A stretch of 15,041 bases of DNA from NCBI GenBank assembly GCA_947253135.1, contig CAMXYS010000028.1:1-15041 (forward strand), written 5' to 3'. The position numbers and the translations under genes are program-made. Positions within the stretch are counted from its first letter, which is position 1; each line of letters starts with the position of its first letter. The notes under the pieces were generated by a model. That model was given only the letters and a program-made list of their open reading frames with translations, had not been told where the DNA came from and searched no databases. Shown in pieces: positions 7,845-14,497 of this stretch. The DNA comes from an uncultured Clostridia bacterium (GTDB lineage: Bacteria; Bacillota; Clostridia; Saccharofermentanales; Fastidiosipilaceae).

Positions 7845-9419
7845 ATGCAGCTCAAACACTGGCGAGACTATTCCGTTAAAGTCAAATTAGGCATGGTTTT
7901 AGCCGTGGTTTTAGTTTGCCTGTGGACCATTCTGGTGATCAGTCTTGTCTACCTCAACCACATCAGCCGCAATGCCGGTAAAATTATTAATTCTAATCTT
8001 TCCATATCTCGTTATATGAATAGCTTTATTGCAGAAAATGTGATGACCGAGGAAAACAACAGACTTGCTGTCACCCCGTCCATGGTGGAAGCCTACTATA
8101 AAGGGATAGCCGAGACAGATCAAAGGTGGAGAGATGTCTTGGAGGCGGACCGGAGTAATGATACGCATACACAAGCCTTGCGCCATGCAATTTCTCAGGC
8201 TATGGAGTATTACCGCAAGACACAACTGGGTTTCATCCGGGCAACTGACCTCAATGAGAAGGCAGAGTGGTATGTGAGTCTTAAAAAACAAGCAGGTTAC
8301 ATTGAGCGCTACAATGTAATACTTCTGGAAACCAGCATGAGGCAGGCTGATGAAGAGTGGTCCGTCCAATCAGATAAACAACTGCAAAATAGCCGCTATA
8401 TTGTTGCTTTTTCCATTGTAATCACATTATTTTTAAGTGTCAGTCTACAGTTTTTTGTCAGAAACCTTGTTAGGAACGTCGGCCAATTGGGAGAGGCGGC
8501 TGACCGAATTAGGAGGGGTCAGTATGACATGCCCTCGCTACCTGTTCGAAGTCAGGATGAGCTGGGGCGAACGGCCACATCTTTTAATTTAATGCTGGAA
8601 AAAATCAAGCAACACATTCATGCTTTAGAACAGCAGTCAGCAATGGAAAAAGCCCTTCTAGAAAAAGAAGTGGAAAATATGACCATGCAAAAGGAACTTG
8701 AGACCAGTCGTTTTGCTCAACTTCAAAGTCAAATCAACCCGCACTTTTTATTTAACACACTCAATACCATTGCTTCTCTAGCGGATGAGGAAGAGGCCCG
8801 GTATACAGAGGAATTGATCCAGCGTCTGGCTAAATTTTTTCGGTATTCTTTAGAACAGGAAAATCTGTACGTCAGCTTGGAGCAGGAGTTACGTTTCGCC
8901 CAAGATTATATGGAATTGCAGGAAGCTAGGTTTGCCGGTCAATATGCCTTTGAAGTTATGATTGATCCTGAAGTTGACCTATCCACCTCCATTCCTAAGT
9001 TTCTTATCCAACCTGTGTTGGAAAATGCCATTCTTCACGGTGTGCGTAAACGTCAATCAGGCGGTGAAATTCTACTAAAAATCAGTCGGTCAGATCATTT
9101 CATCGAAGTCCTAGTGACTGATAATGGAGCGGGTTTTCCTGTCGGACCGGAGTTAAAAAAACAAGCGTCCACTCGCGGCGATCAGCGAGTTCAATTTGAT
9201 TCGAATTATGTTCCGGGTCCGGTTGTTCTGGGAAGAGATTGGAGTTGCTCTCCTGATCAGCTTCAGAATTCTGAGAAAAGGAAGGGAGACGGGCAAGAAA
9301 GACCAGCTGTCGGTTTAAAGAACATCCAGCGAAGATTAGACTTATTTGGCGGTAAATTGTACATTGAAAGCGAAGTAAATAAGGGAACGAGCGTGTATCT
9401 GCTGATTCCTGAGGAGTAA
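7845..9419 (+). CDS. Membrane sensor histidine kinase, LytS/YesM class
   Basis: A 524-residue sensor kinase. TM1 is at about 15-37, a predicted extracytoplasmic sensor of ~150 mostly helical residues lies at 38-184, TM2 at ~185-204, a HAMP linker at ~207-258 (DELGRTATSFN), and a coiled coil at ~258-290. The His_kinase dimerisation block LQSQINPHFLFNTLN carries the phospho-acceptor H300, followed by the HATPase domain with N394 in PVLENAILHG, DNGAGF at 426-431 and GLKNIQRRLDLFGG from 490. Between the last two motifs lie about 60 residues, roughly 40 more than usual for this class, so the ATP lid is enlarged. Start ATG 7845 is preferred for its ribosome site. The response regulator follows after 3 nt and a TRAP transporter after that, so it probably senses that transporter's substrate. 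No known ligand domain is recognised. Confidence 0.9.
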   Translation: MQLKHWRDYSVKVKLGMVLAVVLVCLWTILVISLVYLNHISRNAGKIINSNLSISRYMNSFIAENVMTEENNRLAVTPSMVEAYYKGIAETDQRWRDVLEADRSNDTHTQALRHAISQAMEYYRKTQLGFIRATDLNEKAEWYVSLKKQAGYIERYNVILLETSMRQADEEWSVQSDKQLQNSRYIVAFSIVITLFLSVSLQFFVRNLVRNVGQLGEAADRIRRGQYDMPSLPVRSQDELGRTATSFNLMLEKIKQHIHALEQQSAMEKALLEKEVENMTMQKELETSRFAQLQSQINPHFLFNTLNTIASLADEEEARYTEELIQRLAKFFRYSLEQENLYVSLEQELRFAQDYMELQEARFAGQYAFEVMIDPEVDLSTSIPKFLIQPVLENAILHGVRKRQSGGEILLKISRSDHFIEVLVTDNGAGFPVGPELKKQASTRGDQRVQFDSNYVPGPVVLGRDWSCSPDQLQNSEKRKGDGQERPAVGLKNIQRRLDLFGGKLYIESEVNKGTSVYLLIPEE

Positions 9420-9422
9420 TCT

Positions 9423-10160
9423 ATGCAAACCGTTTTAATTGCAGAAGACGAGCCTAAAAGCAGCTTGGCTTTGCGCAATAAAATAAAAAAAATACTGGGT
9501 GAATCTGTTTTTATAGCTATCGCTGAAAATGGTAGAGAAGCTATTGACTTGTCTTTGAAGCTTCATCCCGCCTTGATCATAATGGATATCGAAATGCCTT
9601 TGAGAAACGGGCTGGAGGCAGCTAAGGTGATCCAACCTCATTTGCCGGATACCAAGGTTGTCTTTTTAACAGCTTATGATCGCTTTGATTATGCAGTCAC
9701 AGCCATGCGAGCCGGAGGAAAAGATTATTTACTTAAACCGGTGTCGGAAGCGGATTTAAAGAAACTTTTGGATGCCTACCTGACTCGTGCTCTACAAGTA
9801 GACGACAAAGCGGATAAGAACTTAGCTGCACATGACAACCCTTTTAAGACGTCAATTATTGTCTGGATTAATAATCATTATATGCAAGATATAGGAATCG
9901 AAGAGGCCTCACAGGCCATGGGTATCAGTCCTTATTATTTTTCGAGAAAATTTAAAGAGTTTTTTCAGCAAACTTTTTTGGAATATCTAACACAGTATCG
10001 GTTGGAGATGGCAAAGCGCCTTTTAGAGACAACTGATTTAACAGTAGCTGAAATCGCCCCAAAAATTGGTTACACAGACCCTAATTATTTTATGAAGACC
10101 TTTAAGAGGCACATAAGCGCCACGCCTACACAATACCGCAATCTTGTGCGAGATGCATAA
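9423..10160 (+). CDS. Response regulator, receiver domain plus AraC-type DNA-binding domain (YesN-like, short form)
   Basis: A 245-residue cytoplasmic transcription regulator. The receiver domain occupies ~1-120, with the acidic pocket EDE at 8-10, phospho-acceptor D55 in IIMDIEMP, T83 in FLTAYD and K105 in YLLKPVSE. The C-terminal AraC/XylS double helix-turn-helix is at ~138-245, with IGIEEASQAMGISPYYFSR and DLTVAEIAPKIGYTDPNYF, then the conserved tail FKRHISATPTQYR. It lacks the long middle region of classical YesN proteins (typically over 350 residues), so the two domains are joined by a short linker. It sits 3 nt after the kinase, forming a cognate pair, and directly upstream of dctPQM; activation of that operon is the simplest inference. 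Confidence 0.93.
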   Translation: MQTVLIAEDEPKSSLALRNKIKKILGESVFIAIAENGREAIDLSLKLHPALIIMDIEMPLRNGLEAAKVIQPHLPDTKVVFLTAYDRFDYAVTAMRAGGKDYLLKPVSEADLKKLLDAYLTRALQVDDKADKNLAAHDNPFKTSIIVWINNHYMQDIGIEEASQAMGISPYYFSRKFKEFFQQTFLEYLTQYRLEMAKRLLETTDLTVAEIAPKIGYTDPNYFMKTFKRHISATPTQYRNLVRDA

Positions 10161-10161
10161 G

Positions 10162-10182
10162 AAACAAGTGTTGTTTATTTTT
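10162..10182 (+). terminator. Weak AT-rich hairpin with T run after the response regulator
   Basis: aaacaa-gtg-ttgttt is a 6-bp perfect stem followed by attttt immediately after the regulator stop. The stem has only one G-C pair per arm, so termination would be partial at best; it could still separate regulator and transporter transcripts. Confidence 0.3.
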
Positions 10183-10321
10183 AGCAGTGAACAAAAAGAC
10201 AGTCCAATAGCAATATTTTACACTTTTTTAACAACTCTGCCTTCTTTAAGATTAAATTATAAGACTCCCGCATAGACTAGAGGGAGATTGCAATTTACAG
10301 AGAAGAAAGCGAGGAATAAGT
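10183..10321 (+). promoter_or_regulatory. AT-rich promoter and leader region of dctPQM
   Basis: The gap before dctP is markedly AT-rich. The best -10 is TATAAG at 10258-10263 (5 of 6 to consensus), but no good -35 lies 16-18 nt upstream; TTAACA at 10228-10233 is too far for that -10 and pairs only with a poorer TAAATT at 10253 (spacing 19). A poor -35 is typical of activator-dependent promoters, which fits control by the adjacent AraC-type regulator. GAGGA at 10311-10315 is the ribosome site, 6 nt before the dctP ATG. Two TAGCA words (10182-10186 and 10208-10212) are possible half-sites but are weak evidence. Confidence 0.45.
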
Positions 10322-11389
10322 ATGAAACGTTTATTGGCTGGAATATTTTCAGTAGGCTTGTTATTAACATCCTTGGCCGGCTGTGGTGGGAAAGAGAGCC
10401 CTGCTGAGCCTGCGACATCAGACCAGCCGGGTTCAGAGGTTAGTAGTGAAGGAGCTGCAGCCGGCGCTAAAGATCAAATGGTCCTGCGATTGGCTAATAG
10501 CCATAATAAGGAACACATTACGAGCCAGGCTTGTCAGCGTTTTGCTGATACAGTTGAGAAAGAGACTGATGGCCGCATTAAAATCGAGTGCCACTTTTCC
10601 GGCGAGTTAGGTGACGAGCGCTCAACTATCGAACAGGCACAATTCGGAGGCCTCGATTTTACTCGAGTTTCTTCCGGCGCTGCTGCTGAATTCGCACCGC
10701 TCTTAAATGCGCTTCAGATGCCCTATGAGTATAAAGATGTTGACCACCTGTTCCAGGTCCTAGACGGTGAAATCGGCCAAAAAGTATTTAAAACTTTTGA
10801 AGACAATAATTTGGTCGGTGTTACTTATCTCCACCCCGGTTCCAGAAACTTCTTCAACAATAAAAAAGAAATTCATACTCCGGAAGATCTGAAAGGTATG
10901 AAAATCCGCGTTTCAGAATCCGAAACGATGCTGAAGTTGATGGATTGCCTGGGTGCTGTAGGCGTGGGGCTGCCCTTCAATGATACCTATTCGTCCATCC
11001 AATCCGGTGTGGTCGACGGTGCAGAAAACAACATGACTTCTTACATTCAAATGTCCTTCTACGAAGTTGCCCCTTACTGGACCTATGATGCCCACTCCTA
11101 TATGCCTGACATGATCCTGGCATCCAAGCAGACCATGGATAAGCTTTCTCCGGAAGACCAGAAGATTATCTTTGATGCGGCTAAAGAGGCTGAAGAATGG
11201 CACAAGGAAGCCTGGGAAGAATCTGAGAAGGAACATGCTGAAATTGCTAAGGAGAAAGGTTGCACCTTGACCGAACTGACAGAAGATGAATTGGCTCAGT
11301 TTAAAGAGGCTGTTAAGCCTATGTATGATGATTTCCTGAATCCGGAGCAAAAAGAAATTGTAGAGGCTGTTCAAGCATTAGCCAAGTAA
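10322..11389 (+). CDS. dctP: DctP, TRAP transporter substrate-binding lipoprotein
   Basis: A 355-residue extracellular solute receptor. The N-terminus is a lipoprotein signal: positive MKR, a hydrophobic stretch and the lipobox LAGC, with C21 as the lipid-anchored residue, then a Ser/Ala/Glu-rich tether to ~50. The DctP fold follows: LRLANSHNKEHI (55-66), FSGELGDERSTIEQAQFGGLD (starting at 92), SRNFFNN (174-180), and LKGMKIRVSES (190-200), where R196 is the conserved arginine that usually binds the substrate carboxylate. PFNDTYSSIQSGVVDGAENN (218-237) is the standard late motif. A lipid anchor is expected for a Gram-positive cell without periplasm. It is first in a dctPQM order and well separated from the two-component genes by a promoter region. 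Substrate is an organic acid by family; sugar acids are possible but unproven. Confidence 0.93.
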   Translation: MKRLLAGIFSVGLLLTSLAGCGGKESPAEPATSDQPGSEVSSEGAAAGAKDQMVLRLANSHNKEHITSQACQRFADTVEKETDGRIKIECHFSGELGDERSTIEQAQFGGLDFTRVSSGAAAEFAPLLNALQMPYEYKDVDHLFQVLDGEIGQKVFKTFEDNNLVGVTYLHPGSRNFFNNKKEIHTPEDLKGMKIRVSESETMLKLMDCLGAVGVGLPFNDTYSSIQSGVVDGAENNMTSYIQMSFYEVAPYWTYDAHSYMPDMILASKQTMDKLSPEDQKIIFDAAKEAEEWHKEAWEESEKEHAEIAKEKGCTLTELTEDELAQFKEAVKPMYDDFLNPEQKEIVEAVQALAK

Positions 11390-11404
11390 GTCTTGTCATT
11401 GTAT

Positions 11405-11416
11405 AAGGAGAGGTGG
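11405..11416 (+). promoter_or_regulatory. Ribosome binding region deciding the dctQ start
   Basis: AAGGAGAGGTGG covers 11405-11416. An upstream in-frame GTG at 11413 lies inside this stretch and is too close to be served by it, so GTG 11422, 5 nt after the second purine block, is the better start. Confidence 0.5.
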
Positions 11417-11421
11417 TAGGA

Positions 11422-11928
11422 GTGAAGGTTCACTTATTGAGAGTTAGCCGGTCCTTGTTTAAGCTACTGGAGTGGTTCGCAATGATCTGCATGGTGCTTC
11501 TAACAGTTATCGTGTTCTTGGATGTAAACTTGAGGTACATTTTTAAATCCGGCTTTTCCTGGACTCAAGAGGTAGCTACCCTGATGCTCGTTTGGTTTAG
11601 CCTGATCGGTGTTGCTATAGGAGTTCTGGAAAAAATCCATATCTTCATTGAGATGTTTACGAGGAGACTGCCGGCCAAAGTGTTGCGTATTTTGGAGGTT
11701 ATTAATTACCTTCTCATCGCAGCCTTTGGTGTTCTAATGGTTGTCATCGGTATAAAAATCATGCATATGACAAGTATGACGACCTTGCCTGCGACCAAGA
11801 TGCCGAGTTCCGTGCTGTACGTTATTTTTCCTTTATCCGGGTTGTTGATTTTTATCAACGCCTTGTTAGTGGCAGCGGGGGAGGAGCATTCTGTCATGAC
11901 AGAAAGTGAGGATGAGCCCCATGCCTAA
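11422..11928 (+). CDS. dctQ: DctQ, TRAP transporter small membrane subunit
   Basis: A 168-residue integral membrane protein with four predicted helices at about 12-35, 46-68, 87-108 and 126-148. The family signature is visible between helices 1 and 2: NLRYIFKSGFSWTQEVATLMLVW, followed by GVAIGVLEKIHI, matching the W-x-x-E and terminal-His pattern of DctQ. It links the binding protein to DctM in sodium-driven TRAP uptake. GTG 11422 was chosen on its ribosome site; GTG 11413 would add three residues. The 3' end overlaps dctM by 8 nt, indicating coupled translation. No anomalies are seen. Confidence 0.9.
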   Translation: MKVHLLRVSRSLFKLLEWFAMICMVLLTVIVFLDVNLRYIFKSGFSWTQEVATLMLVWFSLIGVAIGVLEKIHIFIEMFTRRLPAKVLRILEVINYLLIAAFGVLMVVIGIKIMHMTSMTTLPATKMPSSVLYVIFPLSGLLIFINALLVAAGEEHSVMTESEDEPHA

Positions 11929-13219
11929 CACCTCAATTGCCATTTTAATTTTATTTGTATCCTTTGTTGTCCTGCTGATCATGCGTATGCCGGTCGCCTT
12001 TACTCTGGGAATTTCATCCATCCTGACTGCGGTGTATCTCCAGATACCGCTACCGACATTGATGCAAAGAATGGTTGGAGGCATTCAGTCCTTTTCTCTA
12101 TTGGCTATCCCCTTTTTCATTTTAGCCGGCGAGATTATGGGACAGGGAGGCATATCCCGCCGCCTAATTGCTTTTGCTAACGTCCTGGTGGGGCGCATGC
12201 GAGGCGGCCTGGCCCAAGTAAACATCCTGGCTTCCATGTTTTTTGGAGGCATCTCGGGTTCAGCAGTGGCAGACACCTCTTCTATTGGTTCCTTTTTGAT
12301 TCCGATGATGGTGGACTCGGGCTATGACAATGATTTTTCTGTGGCCGTCACGGTTACTTCGTCTTGTCAGGGCGTTATGATTCCACCCTCGCATAACATG
12401 ATTTTATTTGCCATGGCAGCTGGTGGAGGCGTGTCTATTGGTCAGTTGTTTATGGCCGGTTTGATTCCAGGTATCCTGCTCGGTCTAGCTTTGATGGTGG
12501 CGACTGCTATCATTTCCAGAAAGAGAAATTATCCTAAGGGACGGAAGATGAGCCGAAAAGAGGCTTTAAAGATCACTAAGGATGCTATTTTGGGTCTTTT
12601 CAGCTGTTTTATCATTGTAGGCGGTGTGGTTTTAGGCTGGTTTACAGCGACTGAGTCAGCCGCTGTCGCAGTTGTTTATGCATTCGTAGTAACTTTCTTT
12701 GTTTACCGGGAGATTCCGCTAAGACAGTTCGGCAACATTCTTAAACGGTCACTAAGGACAATTGCTATGGTTATGGCCTTAATCGCTACGGCTTCCATGT
12801 TCGGCTGGCTGCTGGCCTATTTAAAGATCCCGACCATGCTGACCAATTTTCTACTTGGCGTATCAGACCATAAGGTCGTTATTCTCTTGTTGATTAATCT
12901 GATGTGTCTGGTGCTGGGTTGTATCATGGACATGGGACCGCTAATCTTAATTTTGACTCCTATCTTGTTGCCGGTTGCAACACAGTTGGGCATGACCCAA
13001 GTTCAATTTGGCGCTATGCTGATCCTGAATTTAGCCATAGGCTTGTGTACGCCACCGGTGGGAGCAGCTCTGTTTGCGGGTTGTTCGATCGGAAAGAGCA
13101 AGATTGAAGAGGTAACTAAAGCATGTTTGCCATTTTATGCCATGATGGTCTTGGTATTAATGCTTATTACTTTTGTGCCGCAAATCTCTATGTGGGTACC
13201 CAATGCTCTCATGAAGTAA
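11921..13219 (+). CDS. dctM: DctM, TRAP transporter large membrane subunit
   Basis: A 432-residue permease subunit, the usual size, hydrophobic almost throughout (about 11-13 helices). Family motifs occur in order: FILAGEIMGQGGISRRLI, FGGISGSAVADTSSIGSFLIP (near residue 113), VMIPPSHNMILFA (near 155), FTATESAAVAVVYAFV, DMGPLILILTPILLPV and LAIGLCTPPVGAALF. It forms the substrate channel and uses the sodium gradient to import the solute delivered by DctP. ATG 11921 was preferred over GTG 11906 and ATG 11912 because AGGATG lies at a suitable distance before it and because the N-terminus then starts just before the first helix. It is the last gene of the TRAP operon and is followed by a clear terminator. 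Confidence 0.92.
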   Translation: MPNTSIAILILFVSFVVLLIMRMPVAFTLGISSILTAVYLQIPLPTLMQRMVGGIQSFSLLAIPFFILAGEIMGQGGISRRLIAFANVLVGRMRGGLAQVNILASMFFGGISGSAVADTSSIGSFLIPMMVDSGYDNDFSVAVTVTSSCQGVMIPPSHNMILFAMAAGGGVSIGQLFMAGLIPGILLGLALMVATAIISRKRNYPKGRKMSRKEALKITKDAILGLFSCFIIVGGVVLGWFTATESAAVAVVYAFVVTFFVYREIPLRQFGNILKRSLRTIAMVMALIATASMFGWLLAYLKIPTMLTNFLLGVSDHKVVILLLINLMCLVLGCIMDMGPLILILTPILLPVATQLGMTQVQFGAMLILNLAIGLCTPPVGAALFAGCSIGKSKIEEVTKACLPFYAMMVLVLMLITFVPQISMWVPNALMK

Positions 13220-13248
13220 AAAAGACTTCTCATGGAAGGAGACAACTT

Positions 13249-13288
13249 GCCGGTAGTGCACTCTGCAGCGCTACCGGCTTTGTTATTT
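13249..13288 (+). terminator. Intrinsic terminator after dctM
   Basis: gccggtagtgc / gcgctaccggc (13249-13259 and 13268-13278) form an 11-bp stem with one G-T wobble and an 8-nt loop, followed by tttgttattt. It lies 30 nt after the dctM stop and also just beyond the stop of the minus-strand remnant, so it sits between two convergent reading frames. Confidence 0.8.
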
Positions 13289-13577
13289 AAGACAGAAGCT
13301 GACCGATTTGATGAGATAAGTCAACTGCGTCAGCACTATTTTTGGCATAGAATATAAAAAGAAGTTTAGTCCTTCCGGTAATCAAACCTATATCTCCAAT
13401 ATAGCCACCATATTCTCCATACTTGTGGGCGTAACTACCTACTGTCAAAGGCTGAGTGATGAATCCATTAAACGTTGTAGAGCGCATGTCACTCAATAAT
13501 TTTTGATAGTGGGGATTTTTGTCCGGGTTTTGGACGAGTCGAATTAAAACGGGTTTCATGCCGACTGCAGTGGCCAT
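13287..13577 (-). pseudogene. C-terminal remnant of a class-A-beta-lactamase-like serine hydrolase
   Basis: A 96-codon frame on the minus strand that resembles the last part of the Beta-lactamase2 (PF13354) serine hydrolase family. The core is YQKLLSDMRSTTFNGFI, then YAHKYGEYGG, which fits the K-T/x-G box of the fold, and GYIGDIGLITG, matching the 'DxGIV' strand, ending near a natural C-terminus. The catalytic SxxK and SDN motifs, which lie N-terminal in this family, are absent: upstream (higher coordinates) the frame meets a TAG about 30 nt before the ATG and then runs into unrelated and transposase sequence. No ribosome site precedes the ATG at 13577. I read it as a decayed gene, convergent with dctM. 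Family assignment is from motif memory and is moderate. Confidence 0.5.
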
Positions 13578-13578
13578 A

Positions 13579-13725
13579 CCGTTTTTATTCTTTGAGGACG
13601 AGAAGACCTATACGTAAGCGGACGTTGACAATCTCATTGCTATGCAAAAAGCCAAGCAGCCGGGTGAGGACAAGTGGAAAGCCTTCCAGGAGTGGAAGAA
13701 TACAAAAGATCAAGAACAAACGCAG
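13579..13725 (+). other. Unrecognised junction segment between the two remnants
   Basis: Plus-strand reading in the frame of the transposase remnant gives FEDEKTYT, a TAA stop at about 13615, then ADVDNLIAMQKAKQPGEDKW and a charged helical stretch leading into the transposase motif. No start with a ribosome site is seen. It may be debris of a third gene or a diverged part of the transposon. No function can be assigned. Confidence 0.3.
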
Positions 13726-14008
13726 AAATCGGGTTTCTTAAAAAAAACTGCTCAAGAGTTAGACATACGAGTGAGGCGAACCAGGCCCTATTCTCCTTGG
13801 CAGAATGGACGGGTAGAAAGAAGCCACAGAGAAGATCAGAAATAGTATATGATCAAGAAATATTCAGGAGTGTAAGCCAATTAAAGAAAAACTAGCCAAA
13901 CATGAAAGAAGATATAATTCCACAGTCAAGTATGTGATAGGATTTAAAAGTCCAAATCAACTAGTCGCCGAATACCTTTCGAGGTGTAACGCATCTCTTA
14001 TCAGTTAA
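13726..14008 (+). pseudogene. DDE (rve-type) transposase, C-terminal remnant with two frameshifts
   Basis: Three consecutive frames together spell the end of an integrase-core transposase. The first contains FLKKTAQELDIRVRRTRPYS and PWQNGRVERSHREDQK, where the Glu of GRVER is the last catalytic acid of the DDE triad. The second continues as YDQEIFRSVSQLKK after a shift near 13840-13850. The third gives KLAKHERRYNST, then GFKSPNQLVAEYLSRC after a shift near 13880, ending at TAA 14006-14008. In the first frame a TAG also occurs right after REDQK. The first two catalytic Asp residues and the N-terminal DNA-binding domain are missing. The motif style fits IS481/IS3-like elements; exact family is not decided. 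No clear terminal inverted repeats or target duplication are visible, so the element is old and inactive. Confidence 0.75.
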
Positions 14009-14012
14009 GAGA
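13994..14012 (+). repeat. Small hairpin at the end of the transposase remnant
   Basis: tctctta / taagaga, a 7-bp perfect inverted repeat with a 5-nt loop. It overlaps the transposase stop at 14006-14008. It might be part of a degraded element end or a protein-binding site. Confidence 0.35.
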
Positions 14013-14022
14013 GATCTGGCTC

Positions 14023-14059
14023 TACTGTCAAGCAATAATACTTGACAGTAAGATTTTTT
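14023..14059 (+). terminator. Perfect 10-bp hairpin followed by a T run, overlapping the ylxM promoter
   Basis: tactgtcaag (14023-14032) and cttgacagta (14041-14050) are exact inverted complements with an 8-nt loop, followed by agatttttt. The shape is that of an intrinsic terminator that would shield ylxM-ffh from upstream transcription, though the stem is only 40% GC. The right arm also contains the -35 box of the next promoter, so the repeat may instead be an operator. Confidence 0.5.
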
Positions 14060-14069
14060 AGATTACAAT
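14042..14069 (+). promoter_or_regulatory. Sigma-A-type promoter of ylxM-ffh
   Basis: TTGACA (14042-14047, perfect -35), 16-nt spacer, TACAAT (14064-14069, 5 of 6 to the -10 consensus). The expected start of transcription is about 14076, next to the ATG at 14077. Both boxes are better than anywhere else inspected in the window. Confidence 0.75.
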
Positions 14070-14076
14070 AGAGCTT

Positions 14077-14472
14077 ATGTTTGAAGTGATAGAAGTAGCT
14101 CTCTTGCTTGATTTTTACGGCTCTCTTTTAACCGGTCGGACGCAAGAAATTATGCAGCTTTACTACAATGAGGATTGGTCTTTGGCTGAAATTGCTGACC
14201 GTTTGCAGGTGAGTCGACAAAGTGTCCACAATGCTATTAAGCGTGGGCACCGGCACTTATCCGAGTACGAAGACCGCTTGCACCTGTTAGCCAAGCAGCG
14301 GCAGCGTCACACTCTGCTCAATCAACTCAAGGAAGCCTTGCTTAAAAACAAAGTGCCGGACGAACAAAAAAAATTCAGTATTTTAGCAGCTTTGGCCGCT
14401 GTTGATGATATTGTCTTGTCGGGTGGCAGATCGGCAGCTTCGCCTTCAGAACAAGAGAATTACTATAAATAG
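14077..14472 (+). CDS. ylxM: YlxM-family (UPF0122) helix-turn-helix protein, partner of Ffh
   Basis: A 131-residue small protein of the YlxM/p13 family, generally encoded next to ffh and thought to modulate the signal recognition particle. The sigma-70 region-4-like helix-turn-helix lies at ~15-65: LLDFYGSLLTGRTQEIMQLY, then EDWSLAEIADRLQVSRQSVH and NAIKRGHRHLSEYEDRL. The charged helical tail (70-131) is longer and less conserved. ATG 14077 fits the family N-terminus and is kept although no Shine-Dalgarno sequence precedes it; the promoter -10 box ends 7 nt upstream, so the mRNA is predicted to be leaderless. A GTG at 14086 is the only nearby alternative and also lacks a ribosome site. ffh follows after 25 nt, probably co-transcribed. 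Confidence 0.88.
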   Translation: MFEVIEVALLLDFYGSLLTGRTQEIMQLYYNEDWSLAEIADRLQVSRQSVHNAIKRGHRHLSEYEDRLHLLAKQRQRHTLLNQLKEALLKNKVPDEQKKFSILAALAAVDDIVLSGGRSAASPSEQENYYK

Positions 14473-14497
14473 CCGGTGGAAAGGGGCCCAGTAAAAG

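Noticed and set aside
7911..8369. 152-codon minus-strand open frame inside the kinase sensor region
   Set aside because: No family resemblance or ribosome site; the opposite strand encodes a consistent membrane sensor.
10187..10201. Possible catabolite-repression (cre) site upstream of dctP
   Set aside because: The sequence gtgaacaaaaagacag lacks the central CG and has three mismatches to the cre consensus.
10913..11374. 153-codon minus-strand open frame inside dctP
   Set aside because: It is antisense to conserved DctP motifs, with low-complexity Phe/Leu-rich composition typical of a shadow frame.
14021..14050. Divergent minus-strand promoter using the mirror-image TTGACA of the inverted repeat
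   Set aside because: The only -10 candidate at the right distance (TTAACT) matches 3 of 6 positions and there is no intact minus-strand gene to serve.
13220..14076. CRISPR array, tRNA or phage attachment site in the non-coding stretch
   Set aside because: No spaced direct repeats, no cloverleaf-like segment and no duplicated core were seen; the region is explained by gene remnants, hairpins and a promoter.
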